From Balneola sp. (GTDB lineage Bacteria; Bacteroidota; Rhodothermia; Balneolales; Balneolaceae), in assembly GCA_002730655.1 (NCBI GenBank), contig PCAT01000086.1:1-7290 (forward strand): a stretch of 7,290 nt of DNA, read 5' to 3'. Every line of letters starts with the position of its first letter. Position 1 is the stretch's first letter. Made by a program: the position numbers and the translations under genes. The notes beneath the pieces are model-generated. The model was not told the DNA's origin. It ran no database searches and saw nothing but the letters and a program-made list of their open reading frames with translations. Below are positions 1 to 6,783 of the stretch, in pieces.

Positions 1-540
1 AACATTAGATCCTGTAAGATTTTGATCTAAAAACTCATCCTGTGTATCATTGTTTAGAATTCTTCCTGCCCAGTCCGCACCTTGATTTGAAATGAAAAGT
101 TGTAACTGACTATACATCATCATCATTTTAGGAGTAATTGGAAAAAGTTTTTTATACAACACTTTATCTGGATTGTTTTTGGCATAGGAATTTAACCCTT
201 GAGCGTAACCAGAAATCACATCAAAATACTCCTTGCTGATTTCTCCTATTTTTTCATCAATGATTTCTTTAGACCCTATAAATTGTGTTATAAAATCAGC
301 TGGAGCTCCATCAAGTCCTATATATTTTGATAGCAAACCATTTCCTGCTAAATATGCCTCTTGTATAGTTGTGAAGTCATCTTCAGCATTTGCCCATGCA
401 AGACCGTATGCGAGCTCAGCATCTGTTTTGGCAAAAATGTGAGGTACACCATAATCATCTCTTACGATATCAATATTATTAGGATTGATTTGAGAGTTTA
501 ATAAGCTTGTAAAAAAAAATATTGACAGAAAGAGTCTCAT
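1..540 (-). CDS. Penicillin-acylase-family (S45, Ntn-hydrolase) secreted acylase, N-terminal part
   Basis: Read on the minus strand from ATG at 540; 180 residues are present and the C-terminal part lies beyond the left edge. Residues 1-16 are a signal peptide (short hydrophobic core, then LLNS before Q17), so the enzyme should act in the periplasm or outside the cell. Residues 24-60 carry the family's alpha-chain signature: IVRDDYGVPHIFAKTD, then AYGLAWANAEDDF and a TIQE stretch. In this family the precursor self-cleaves and the new N-terminal Ser of the beta chain is the nucleophile. The TGSN at 176-179, with Ser178, sits where that serine is expected, so essentially the whole prepro-alpha chain is in view. 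Known relatives include aculeacin acylase, PvdQ and AHL acylases, which hydrolyse amide-linked acyl chains; the substrate here cannot be told. The frame stays open for 28 codons upstream of 540 (from an ATG at 624), but the signal peptide and the TAATG overlap with the preceding small ORF favour 540. It is the third gene of the minus-strand unit. Confidence 0.88.
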   Translation of the reverse strand, partial: MRLFLSIFFFTSLLNSQINPNNIDIVRDDYGVPHIFAKTDAELAYGLAWANAEDDFTTIQEAYLAGNGLLSKYIGLDGAPADFITQFIGSKEIIDEKIGEISKEYFDVISGYAQGLNSYAKNNPDKVLYKKLFPITPKMMMMYSQLQLFISNQGADWAGRILNNDTQDEFLDQNLTGSNV

Positions 541-629
541 TAGAGAAGAGTCATTTGTATTACTCGAAATACTACATAGCAAGCGAATAATATAATAATT
601 GTTTTTCTGTTCTTTTCGTACCATTCCAT
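540..629 (-). CDS. 29-residue single-pass membrane micro-protein
   Basis: Complete small ORF, ATG at 629-627 and TAA at 542-540. The start is charged (MEWYEKNRK), followed by one hydrophobic stretch at about residues 10-22 (TIIILFACYVVF), then R-V-I-Q-M and a short hydrophobic tail. The positive charges before the helix predict an N-in single-span inner-membrane peptide. Its stop overlaps the acylase start (TAATG) and its start overlaps the stop of the preceding 43-residue ORF in the same way, so it sits in a translationally coupled chain. I do not recognise a family. Caution: the acylase frame is also open across most of this stretch, so the segment could instead be untranslated or part of a longer acylase leader. 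The membrane-protein reading rests on hydrophobicity, charge pattern and the double overlap, all seen in the sequence; function is unknown. Confidence 0.5.
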   Translation of the reverse strand: MEWYEKNRKTIIILFACYVVFRVIQMTLL

Positions 630-760
630 TATCTATTTTTTAAAATTAATGACCCAATAGGAATAAAAAGAAGTAATAACCAAACATTTGTTAAGTAAGA
701 TACCAATACAGATATCAAAACTAACATAATACTGATTGACCATTTATTCCTTGTAATCAT
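629..760 (-). CDS. 43-residue two-helix membrane micro-protein
   Basis: Complete small ORF, ATG at 760-758 and TAA at 631-629. A short basic N-terminus (MITRNKW) leads into a hydrophobic helix at about residues 8-23 (SISIMLVLISVLVSYL), a tight turn (TN), and a second helix at about 25-40 (VWLLLLFIPIGSLIL). It ends in K-N-R. Basic residues at both ends predict a helical hairpin with both termini in the cytoplasm. It opens the minus-strand unit and overlaps the next small ORF by a TAATG junction. I do not recognise a named family. It could be a structural or regulatory partner for the neighbouring membrane peptide, or have nothing to do with the acylase beyond co-transcription. An internal ATG at codon 12 is a possible alternative start but would remove the basic N-terminus. 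Confidence 0.6.
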   Translation of the reverse strand: MITRNKWSISIMLVLISVLVSYLTNVWLLLLFIPIGSLILKNR

Positions 761-844
761 TAAAGCCAATATACAATTAATATAAACTATAATAATTTAA
801 TTTTTTATTAAAAAAAAATTTATAAATATTAATATATTAGGAAA
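761..844. promoter_or_regulatory. Divergent AT-rich spacer with candidate -7 boxes on both strands
   Basis: This 84-base spacer separates the minus-strand small-ORF/acylase unit from the plus-strand esterase and must hold both promoters unless the genes are read from elsewhere. Between 781 and 840 only 2 of 60 bases are G or C, with long A and T runs. Matches with one mismatch to the Bacteroidota -7 element TAnnTTTG occur on both strands: TATATTGG on the minus strand (773-766) and TATATTAG on the plus strand (833-840). Each ends only 4-5 bases before a start codon, which would give almost leaderless mRNAs. No convincing TTTG -33 element is found at 19-21 bases upstream of either, so the individual boxes are weak in such AT-rich sequence; the regulatory role of the spacer as a whole is the safer statement. 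Confidence 0.35.
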
Positions 845-1750
845 ATGAATAGTAAAATATTTCAAGTTTTTCTATTACTGGGTTTGTTATTGTCATCTTC
901 AACTCAAATTATTGCTCAGCAAAAAATACCCTTGTATAGCTCTAATTTGGATTGTGATATAAATAAGAAGGATAGAATTATTGAAAGTGATGGAAGTACA
1001 TATATATATGAGGTAGAGTATCCAGAGATTTGGTACTACCCAGCAAAAAATAAAGATGTGAATAAACCTGCTGTGATGGTAATTCCAGGTGGAGCATATA
1101 AGTTTCTGAGCATTACTAATGAGGGAATCTCAATAGCTAAGTGGTTAAATGAATTGGGTATAGATGCTTTTATGTTAAAGCATAGACTTCCTAATAATTA
1201 TGATGGGCCCTGTAGACAATCTGTTGCATCAAGCGATGCATTTAGAGCTATTGAATTAATAAGAGATAATTCAGAAAAATGGAATATTGATCCAAATAAT
1301 GTTGGTGTAATAGGTTTCTCTGCTGGTGGTCATTTAGCATCAACTATTTCAACTAAAGGCAAGTTAGATCTAAATAAACCGAATTTTGCAATTTTAGTTT
1401 ACCCTGTAATCACTATGAATATAGATGTTCAAAAAAATGGTTCAGGTACATTTAATAGTTTATTTGGCGATATCCCAGATGTTAATATTATTCATGATTA
1501 TTCCAGTGACTTAAATGTAAATCAAGAAACACCTCCAACTATACTTATCCACTCTAATAATGATGAGGGTACACCTCCTGAAAATAGCATTAGTTATTAT
1601 ACTGCTCTTAGGGATAATAATGTTCCATCATCACTTCATATTTGGGAGGATGGCGGTCATGGATATGGGCTTGCAAAAAATAGAGGAACAATCGAATCTT
1701 GGCCCAGTGTTGTTAAAAATTGGTTAATCTTCAGAGGTGTAATTAATTAA
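845..1750 (+). CDS. Secreted alpha/beta-hydrolase esterase (acetyl-esterase/BD-FAE type)
   Basis: 301 residues, complete. Residues 1-25 form a signal peptide (hydrophobic 5-23, cleavage likely near IIA-QQ), so the enzyme is exported. The body is an alpha/beta hydrolase: an oxyanion-hole motif IPGGAY at 80-85 in the place of the usual HGGG-Y, nucleophile elbow GFSAGG at 157-162 with Ser159, acid Asp240 in IHSNNDEGTPPENS, and His272 in GGHGYG. The triad is intact. This pattern is that of COG0657 esterases such as Bacteroidota xylan acetyl/feruloyl esterases, which hydrolyse ester groups on plant or algal glycans; the exact ester is inferred, not shown. The mature protein has only two cysteines (C38 and C123), a possible disulfide. 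It lies 160 bases upstream of susC on the same strand and may deacylate the glycan taken up by that system. No strong terminator separates them, so partial co-transcription is possible. An alternative family label is dienelactone/prolyl-oligopeptidase-like hydrolase. Confidence 0.85.
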   Translation: MNSKIFQVFLLLGLLLSSSTQIIAQQKIPLYSSNLDCDINKKDRIIESDGSTYIYEVEYPEIWYYPAKNKDVNKPAVMVIPGGAYKFLSITNEGISIAKWLNELGIDAFMLKHRLPNNYDGPCRQSVASSDAFRAIELIRDNSEKWNIDPNNVGVIGFSAGGHLASTISTKGKLDLNKPNFAILVYPVITMNIDVQKNGSGTFNSLFGDIPDVNIIHDYSSDLNVNQETPPTILIHSNNDEGTPPENSISYYTALRDNNVPSSLHIWEDGGHGYGLAKNRGTIESWPSVVKNWLIFRGVIN

Positions 1751-1830
1751 AAAACAGAAAATTATACTTTAGCCCTTGAAAACATTAAAAGTATCATATT
1801 CGTAATTTTTGTTATTTAATTTTTTTTAGT

Positions 1831-1850
1831 TGATAATTTTTGATAATTTT
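1831..1850 (+). repeat. Tandem TGATAATTTT decamer upstream of susC promoter
   Basis: Two perfect, adjacent copies of TGATAATTTT (1831-1840 and 1841-1850) end just before the candidate TTTG -33 element. The period is about one helical turn, so both copies would face the same side of the DNA. This suits an activator site or an UP-like element, but simple AT-rich slippage is equally possible. Confidence 0.5.
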
Positions 1851-1852
1851 TT

Positions 1853-1885
1853 TTTGCATTTTAACAATATTTTAACTTATATTGG
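1853..1885 (+). promoter_or_regulatory. Candidate susC promoter (-33 TTTG / -7 TATATTGG)
   Basis: TTTG at 1853-1856 is followed after 21 bases by TATATTGG at 1878-1885. This matches the Bacteroidota primary-sigma promoter (TTTG, 19-21 bases, TAnnTTTG) with one mismatch in the -7 box. Transcription would begin near 1890, giving a leader of about 20 bases before the susC ATG at 1911. The spacer between the boxes contains an 11-base-period direct repeat of ATTTTAAC. It should drive susC and susD together. Confidence 0.45.
1858..1876 (+). repeat. ATTTTAAC direct repeat (11-base period) inside the susC promoter
   Basis: ATTTTAAC occurs at 1858-1865 and again at 1869-1876, separated by AAT. It lies between the candidate -33 and -7 boxes, where a bound protein would affect polymerase access. 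It could be an operator for a direct-repeat-binding regulator; in such AT-rich DNA chance cannot be excluded. Confidence 0.35.
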
Positions 1886-1910
1886 AGTCTTAAAACTAAA
1901 CTTAATTAAC

Positions 1911-4900
1911 ATGAAAAAAGCTTTTTTAGTTGTATTGATGTTATCATCTAGTTTAATTTTTGCTCAGAACAATATCTCAGGTAGTGTTTCTGACGAAAGT
2001 GGTAACCCTATTCCCGGTGCTACAGTTGTAGTTGAAGGAACAACAATAGGTGTTGTTACAGACTTTGATGGTAATTATCAAATAAACGCGTCGGCTGGAA
2101 ATCAGTTGACTTTTTCAAGTTTGGGATTTTCTTCTCAAACTATTACAGTAGGAAACCAAACTAGCATAGATGTTGTTCTTGCTACATCAGTTGATATTCT
2201 TGATGAAGTTGTGGTTTCAGGATATCAAACACAGCAAAGACGATCTTTGTCTGGTGCAATTGGAACGGTTGACACCGAAGAGGCATTTAAGACCCAGGTA
2301 ACCAACGCTGCTGAGGCTCTTCAGGGAAGAGTTGCAGGTGTTTCAGTTGTTTCAGGTGGTAGCCCAGGTGCTGCACCAATTGTTAGAATTCGTGGTTATG
2401 CTACTACAAATGATAATAACCCATTGTATGTTATTGATGGTATTCAAACTACTGATCCAAATGTTATGAGGGATATTAATCCAAATGACATTGAAAATAT
2501 AAGTGTATTAAAAGATGGTTCAGCTGCGATTTATGGAGCTAGAGCTTCGAATGGTGTAATAGTAGTAACTACAAAAAAAGGTAACTACAACCAAAAAAAT
2601 ACATTGGAAGTTAATGCTTCATATGGATACGCAAATGTTACTAAGACACCTGACATGCTTAACTTACAACAGCATGCAGATATGACTTGGCAAAGTATCC
2701 TTAATGATGGTAATACTCCATCACACCCTCAGTATGGTAGTGGGCCTAGTCCAACTATTCCACAGTTTTTAAATGTGCCAATTCCTAGTGGTCCAGAATA
2801 TGAAGGAGCTCAAGCTAAGGTAACTCCAGGAGGTACAGACTGGCTAGACGAATTATTTGATACAGCTGCTGTAACGAATGTTTCTTTGAGTGCGTCAGGA
2901 GGTTCTGACCAAGGAAGATATCATATGTCAGCAAGTTATTTAGACCAAGAAGGTGTAATGGTTTATACTGGCTATGAAAGAGCTTCAGCTAGATTAAATT
3001 CACAATTTAAAATTGGAGATAAACTAACTGTAGGACAAAACTTAAATGCTACTTTCGATAGAGAATCAACTGCGCCAAATGACCCAATACAGAGGGCTAC
3101 TGGTTCATCTCCATTAGTTCCAGTATATGATACTAATGGAAATTTTGCAGGTACATACAGTAATGCAACTAGACTGGGTATTCATAATAATCCAATATCT
3201 GAGCTTTACAGGTCGAAAGATGATTATAATAAAAATTTAAGAGTAATTGGAGATATTTTTCTTCAATGGGATATCACCCCTGAGTTAAGATTTAAGACAT
3301 CTGCTGGTATGCAGATGAGAGATCTTCATGGAAGATACTTTACAGCTTTAAACCCAGAGCATGGTGAAGCCCTAGCTACTAATACTCTTACAGAAAACCA
3401 TTTCAGACAAGATGAGTGGGTTGTAACAAATACATTAAACTATAGAAACTCTTTTGGAGATCACACTCTTGACTTACTTTTAGGTACTGAGGCTTTAAAA
3501 CAAAATATTAAAGGAAATACTGTTTTAAGAACTGGATACTTATTTGAGGATCCTGGATTTTATTTATTGAATAATGGTTCTGGAACTCCAGTTGTTTCAT
3601 CAGCATATGCTAGTTCAAGTTCTATTTTCTCATTATTTGCGACTGCTAATTGGTCTTATGGAGGAAAATACTTTGCAACAGCTACTGTTAGAAAAGATGA
3701 TACTTCAAGATTTGCTAAGGCTACTGCTGATGCAATCTTCCCATCTGGTAGTTTTGCATGGTTGATGAGCGAAGAAGACTGGTTTAACAGCTCTGTATTC
3801 GATACTCTTAAAATGAGAGTTTCGTATGGTGAGTTAGGTAATCAGCAAATTGGAGGATCAAACTTAGATGTAAATATTTCCTTACAGAATGAGTTTACTG
3901 CATTTTATCCATTCTCAGGAAGTGGAGGTGCTACTCCCGGTGCTACTTTAGATTCTAAGGGTAACCCTAATCTTACATGGGAAACTATGACAGCAATGAA
4001 CGTTGCTTTTGATATGGGATTCTTTGACAATAAGCTGCAAGCTGTTATTGATGTGTTCAAGAATGAAACTTCAGGTTTAGTAGCTCAAGACACTCAGAAG
4101 ATTAGTACTACAGCAATTGATGCTGGTGCACCATTTACAAACTTAGGTTCTATGGAATCTACTGGTTTTGATTTATCTCTTAGTTATTCTGATACATCAG
4201 CTAATGGTCTTACATATAGTATTACTGGTAATGTTACTAGAGCTGTAAATAAGATTACTGAACTTATAAGTGAGTTCTACAGTGCATCTGGTGATAGAGT
4301 TGGTCCTGTTTCAAGAACTGAAGTAGGGGAGCCTTTAGCATTTTTCTATGGAAGAAATGTTTTAGGTATATTCCAAACTGATGCTGAAGTTGCTGCTCAT
4401 GCTTCACAAGATGGTGCGGCTCCAGGTAGATTCAAGTATGAGGATGTAAATGGAGATGGAGTTATTAATGATAGTGATAGAACTAAGATTGGAGATCCTC
4501 ACCCAGACTTTTTATTTGGTTTTAATGTAAATCTAAATTATAAAAACTGGGATATGAGTATGTTCTGGAATGGTTCAATTGGAAATGATATTTTTGATAA
4601 TACTGCATTATACTATGAAAGTCCTGCTTTCTTTAACTCAAACAGAAGTACAAGAGTTTTAGATGCATGGTCTCCTAGTAATCCAAATGGAAAATACCCT
4701 GCATTAAGTGAAACCATTTTAAATAATGAGTTTACTTCTGCTAACTCTTTCTTTGTGAGAGATGGTTCATACGCAAGGTTGAGAACATTGCAAATTGGTT
4801 ATACTCTATCTGACAACATTGCTTCGAAGATTGGTGCTAAAAGCGCAAGAGTATACTACAATGGTAGTAACCTTCTTACTATAACTGATTTTGATGGTTT

Positions 4901-5003
4901 TGACCCTGAAGTTCCTAATGGTGGATCATTGTTACTTGGATTTTACACTGGTCAATATCCATTAAATAGTGTTTCTTCAATAGGACTAAACATTAAATTT
5001 TAA
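1911..5003 (+). CDS. susC: SusC-like TonB-dependent outer-membrane transporter
   Basis: 1030 residues, full length for the family (about 950-1100). It forms the outer-membrane barrel through which oligosaccharides (or peptides) bound by SusD enter the periplasm, powered by TonB. Order: signal peptide 1-18 (cleavage near FA-QNN); carboxypeptidase-regulatory-like beta-sandwich about 20-92 (ISGSVSDESGNPIPGATV, DFDGNY); TonB-box-like LDEVVVSGYQ at 98-106; plug about 113-224 with the SusC signature KDGSAAIYGARASNGVIVV; then the barrel, ending in the aromatic C-terminus GLNIKF that BAM substrates carry. Residues 845-856 form an EF-hand/dockerin-like loop (DVNGDGVINDSD), common in SusC proteins and a likely Ca2+ site. 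There is no N-terminal STN domain, so direct signalling to an anti-sigma factor is not expected. The ATG at 1911 is chosen over an upstream in-frame TTG at 1830 because the signal peptide begins there and the extension would cover the promoter. The susD start follows after 23 bases. Substrate unknown; gene symbol is generic. Confidence 0.96.
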   Translation: MKKAFLVVLMLSSSLIFAQNNISGSVSDESGNPIPGATVVVEGTTIGVVTDFDGNYQINASAGNQLTFSSLGFSSQTITVGNQTSIDVVLATSVDILDEVVVSGYQTQQRRSLSGAIGTVDTEEAFKTQVTNAAEALQGRVAGVSVVSGGSPGAAPIVRIRGYATTNDNNPLYVIDGIQTTDPNVMRDINPNDIENISVLKDGSAAIYGARASNGVIVVTTKKGNYNQKNTLEVNASYGYANVTKTPDMLNLQQHADMTWQSILNDGNTPSHPQYGSGPSPTIPQFLNVPIPSGPEYEGAQAKVTPGGTDWLDELFDTAAVTNVSLSASGGSDQGRYHMSASYLDQEGVMVYTGYERASARLNSQFKIGDKLTVGQNLNATFDRESTAPNDPIQRATGSSPLVPVYDTNGNFAGTYSNATRLGIHNNPISELYRSKDDYNKNLRVIGDIFLQWDITPELRFKTSAGMQMRDLHGRYFTALNPEHGEALATNTLTENHFRQDEWVVTNTLNYRNSFGDHTLDLLLGTEALKQNIKGNTVLRTGYLFEDPGFYLLNNGSGTPVVSSAYASSSSIFSLFATANWSYGGKYFATATVRKDDTSRFAKATADAIFPSGSFAWLMSEEDWFNSSVFDTLKMRVSYGELGNQQIGGSNLDVNISLQNEFTAFYPFSGSGGATPGATLDSKGNPNLTWETMTAMNVAFDMGFFDNKLQAVIDVFKNETSGLVAQDTQKISTTAIDAGAPFTNLGSMESTGFDLSLSYSDTSANGLTYSITGNVTRAVNKITELISEFYSASGDRVGPVSRTEVGEPLAFFYGRNVLGIFQTDAEVAAHASQDGAAPGRFKYEDVNGDGVINDSDRTKIGDPHPDFLFGFNVNLNYKNWDMSMFWNGSIGNDIFDNTALYYESPAFFNSNRSTRVLDAWSPSNPNGKYPALSETILNNEFTSANSFFVRDGSYARLRTLQIGYTLSDNIASKIGAKSARVYYNGSNLLTITDFDGFDPEVPNGGSLLLGFYTGQYPLNSVSSIGLNIKF

Positions 5004-5026
5004 CCCCAATAATTAATACATATATT

Positions 5027-6712
5027 ATGAAAAACTTTCTAACATATTTTTTATCAGCATCGATGCTATTAGTATCATGTTCTGATGATTTTACTGAGAT
5101 TGATCCTGTTGGTGCTTTGAGTGATGCTTCACTACAAAATGCTACTGGTGTTGATCTTTTACTAACTGGTGCTTATGCAGTACTAGATGGGATAAGAAAC
5201 GGCCATGGTGCTGATTGGCACGTAACCGGTGATAACTGGTGGATGGATGTCATATCCGATGACGCTCATAAAGGTTCCACAGATGGTGACCAAGCAGACC
5301 TACTAGCTATTGAGTTATTTACATGGGATACAACTAATGCTTATTTTACAAACAAGTGGAGAGCAATTTTTGCTGGAATTAACAGATCTAATGCAGTTAT
5401 TGATTTAATTAATAATTCAGATGATCCTTCTTTGTTTACCGTTCAATTAGCTCAGGCAAGGTTCCTTAGAGGTCACTATAATTTTGAACTACAAAAAATG
5501 TGGGTAAATGTACCGTTTATTTCAGATGAAAATTATGCTGCGAGTGAGTTTAATCAACCTAACTCTGGTCCAATTTGGTCTCAAATAGAGGCTGATTTTT
5601 CATTTGCATCAGCGAATTTACCATCATCAAGAGGTGGTTCTTACAGTGAACCTGGAAGACCTGTTAAAACAACTGCACAAGCCTATCTAGGTAAGTCATT
5701 GCTATATCAAGGGAAATGGGCAGCTGCTCTATCTGAATTGAATTCTGTAATTAACTCAGGACAATACGCGTTAAACTCAGATTATTTTGCAAACTTTAGA
5801 TCTGATGGTGAAAATGGTTCTGAGATGATTTTCTCAATCCAATTTGCTGCTGACACAGGTCAATCATTCAATGGTAATAGGGGTGGTACTCTTAATTATC
5901 CAATTGGTCCTATGACTGGTGGTATGTGTTGTGGCTTTTACCAACCGACACAAGACTTAGCAAATGCTTTTCAAACAGATTCAAATGGTCTACCATTGTC
6001 TAATTGGTCTTCATCTGATATAACTAATGATGCAGGTGTTGATAGTGGAGATGCATTTACACCTCATACTGGTCCACTTGATCCTAGAATTGATTATACA
6101 GTTGGAAGACGTGGAATTGATTACAATGGATATGGTCCATTTACAGGTAAAGAAAACATTAGAGCATCTTTTACTGATATTTCAGGTCCATACGCTTCAA
6201 AAAAGAACATGTATACCGCTGGTGATGACGCCAACAAAGGTACAGGTGGTTGGGGTGAACAAAGATCTGGTATAAATTATCATATAATTAGATATGCCGA
6301 TGTTCTTTTAATGGCTGCAGAGGCTAACGTTGAAACTGGTTCTTTAGAGACTGCTAGAGATCTTGTAAATCAACTTAGAACAAGAGCAAAAAACAGCCCT
6401 AAAGCTGATTCCTCTCCTAACTATAATATTAGTACATACAACTCTGCTTGGACAGATGCTTCTGCTGCTAGAAACGCAGTAAGACATGAAAGAAGAGTAG
6501 AACTTGGAATGGAAGGTCACAGGCTTTTTGATCTAAGAAGATGGGGTATTATGGTAGAAACTTTAAATAACTATATAGCAAACGAGGGTAGAACTATTCC
6601 TCCTTTTGCTTCTAGAGCTAATCCAGTTTCTTCCAAACACAATGCTTTACCAATTCCATTAGATGCTATTGATTCATCTCAAGGAGCACTATCTCAGAAT
6701 CCTGGTCATTAA
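5027..6712 (+). CDS. susD: SusD/RagB-like surface glycan-binding lipoprotein
   Basis: 561 residues, complete. It caps the SusC barrel on the cell surface and captures the ligand. Signal peptide with lipobox LVSC, lipidated Cys18. The following SDDF fits the lipoprotein export signal known from Flavobacterium that sends lipoproteins to the outer face. The N-terminal SusD-like helical part covers about 20-240 (SDDAHKGSTDGDQAD at 77-91, ARFLRGHYNFELQKMW at 144-159). The C-terminal RagB/SusD domain covers about 270-561, with IRYADVLLMAAEA at 421-433, RRVELGMEGHRLFDLRRW at 489-506, and the usual closing LPIPLDAID and QNPGH. Apart from the lipidated residue the only cysteines are the adjacent pair C301-C302 in GGMCCGFYQPTQDL. 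Co-transcribed with susC (23-base gap) and followed by a strong terminator. Aromatic-rich stretches (DWHVTGDNWWMD at 63-74) may contribute to ligand binding, an inference. The sequence does not identify the glycan; gene symbol is generic. Confidence 0.96.
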   Translation: MKNFLTYFLSASMLLVSCSDDFTEIDPVGALSDASLQNATGVDLLLTGAYAVLDGIRNGHGADWHVTGDNWWMDVISDDAHKGSTDGDQADLLAIELFTWDTTNAYFTNKWRAIFAGINRSNAVIDLINNSDDPSLFTVQLAQARFLRGHYNFELQKMWVNVPFISDENYAASEFNQPNSGPIWSQIEADFSFASANLPSSRGGSYSEPGRPVKTTAQAYLGKSLLYQGKWAAALSELNSVINSGQYALNSDYFANFRSDGENGSEMIFSIQFAADTGQSFNGNRGGTLNYPIGPMTGGMCCGFYQPTQDLANAFQTDSNGLPLSNWSSSDITNDAGVDSGDAFTPHTGPLDPRIDYTVGRRGIDYNGYGPFTGKENIRASFTDISGPYASKKNMYTAGDDANKGTGGWGEQRSGINYHIIRYADVLLMAAEANVETGSLETARDLVNQLRTRAKNSPKADSSPNYNISTYNSAWTDASAARNAVRHERRVELGMEGHRLFDLRRWGIMVETLNNYIANEGRTIPPFASRANPVSSKHNALPIPLDAIDSSQGALSQNPGH

Positions 6713-6738
6713 TTAACTAAAAAAGCTAAAAATTAAAG

Positions 6739-6772
6739 CAGGATGAATTAATTTTCATCCTGTTTTTTTTTT
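6739..6772 (+). terminator. Intrinsic terminator after susD
   Basis: A perfect 9-base stem, CAGGATGAA (6739-6747) with TTCATCCTG (6754-6762), encloses a 6-base loop TTAATT and is followed at once by ten T residues (6763-6772). It begins 26 bases past the susD stop and ends 11 bases before the next start codon. It should end most susCD transcripts, leaving the downstream gene dependent on read-through or on a promoter within or near the terminator. Confidence 0.9.
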
Positions 6773-6783
6773 AAATTTATCGT

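Noticed and set aside
233..442. 69-codon open frame on the plus strand
   Set aside because: It lies antisense within the acylase gene, whose conserved alpha-chain motifs are on the minus strand; the plus-strand product shows no recognisable features.
540..624. Alternative acylase start at ATG 624 adding 28 residues
   Set aside because: The added stretch is polar and basic and would precede a normal signal peptide; the frame is open, however, so it is kept as a caveat for the 29-residue ORF.
1764..1794. Inverted repeat ATACTTT / AAAGTAT after the esterase gene as a terminator
   Set aside because: The stem is only 7 bases, AT-rich, with a 17-base loop and no T-run directly after it; too weak to call.
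1830..1910. Upstream in-frame TTG start extending SusC by 27 residues
   Set aside because: The extension covers the proposed promoter and repeats and would bury the clear signal peptide that begins at the ATG at 1911.
3574..3765. 63-codon open frame inside susC
   Set aside because: Out-of-frame shadow of the SusC coding sequence, with a low-complexity Leu/Gln-rich product.
6027..6275. 82-codon open frame inside susD
   Set aside because: Out-of-frame shadow of the SusD coding sequence, with no domain features.
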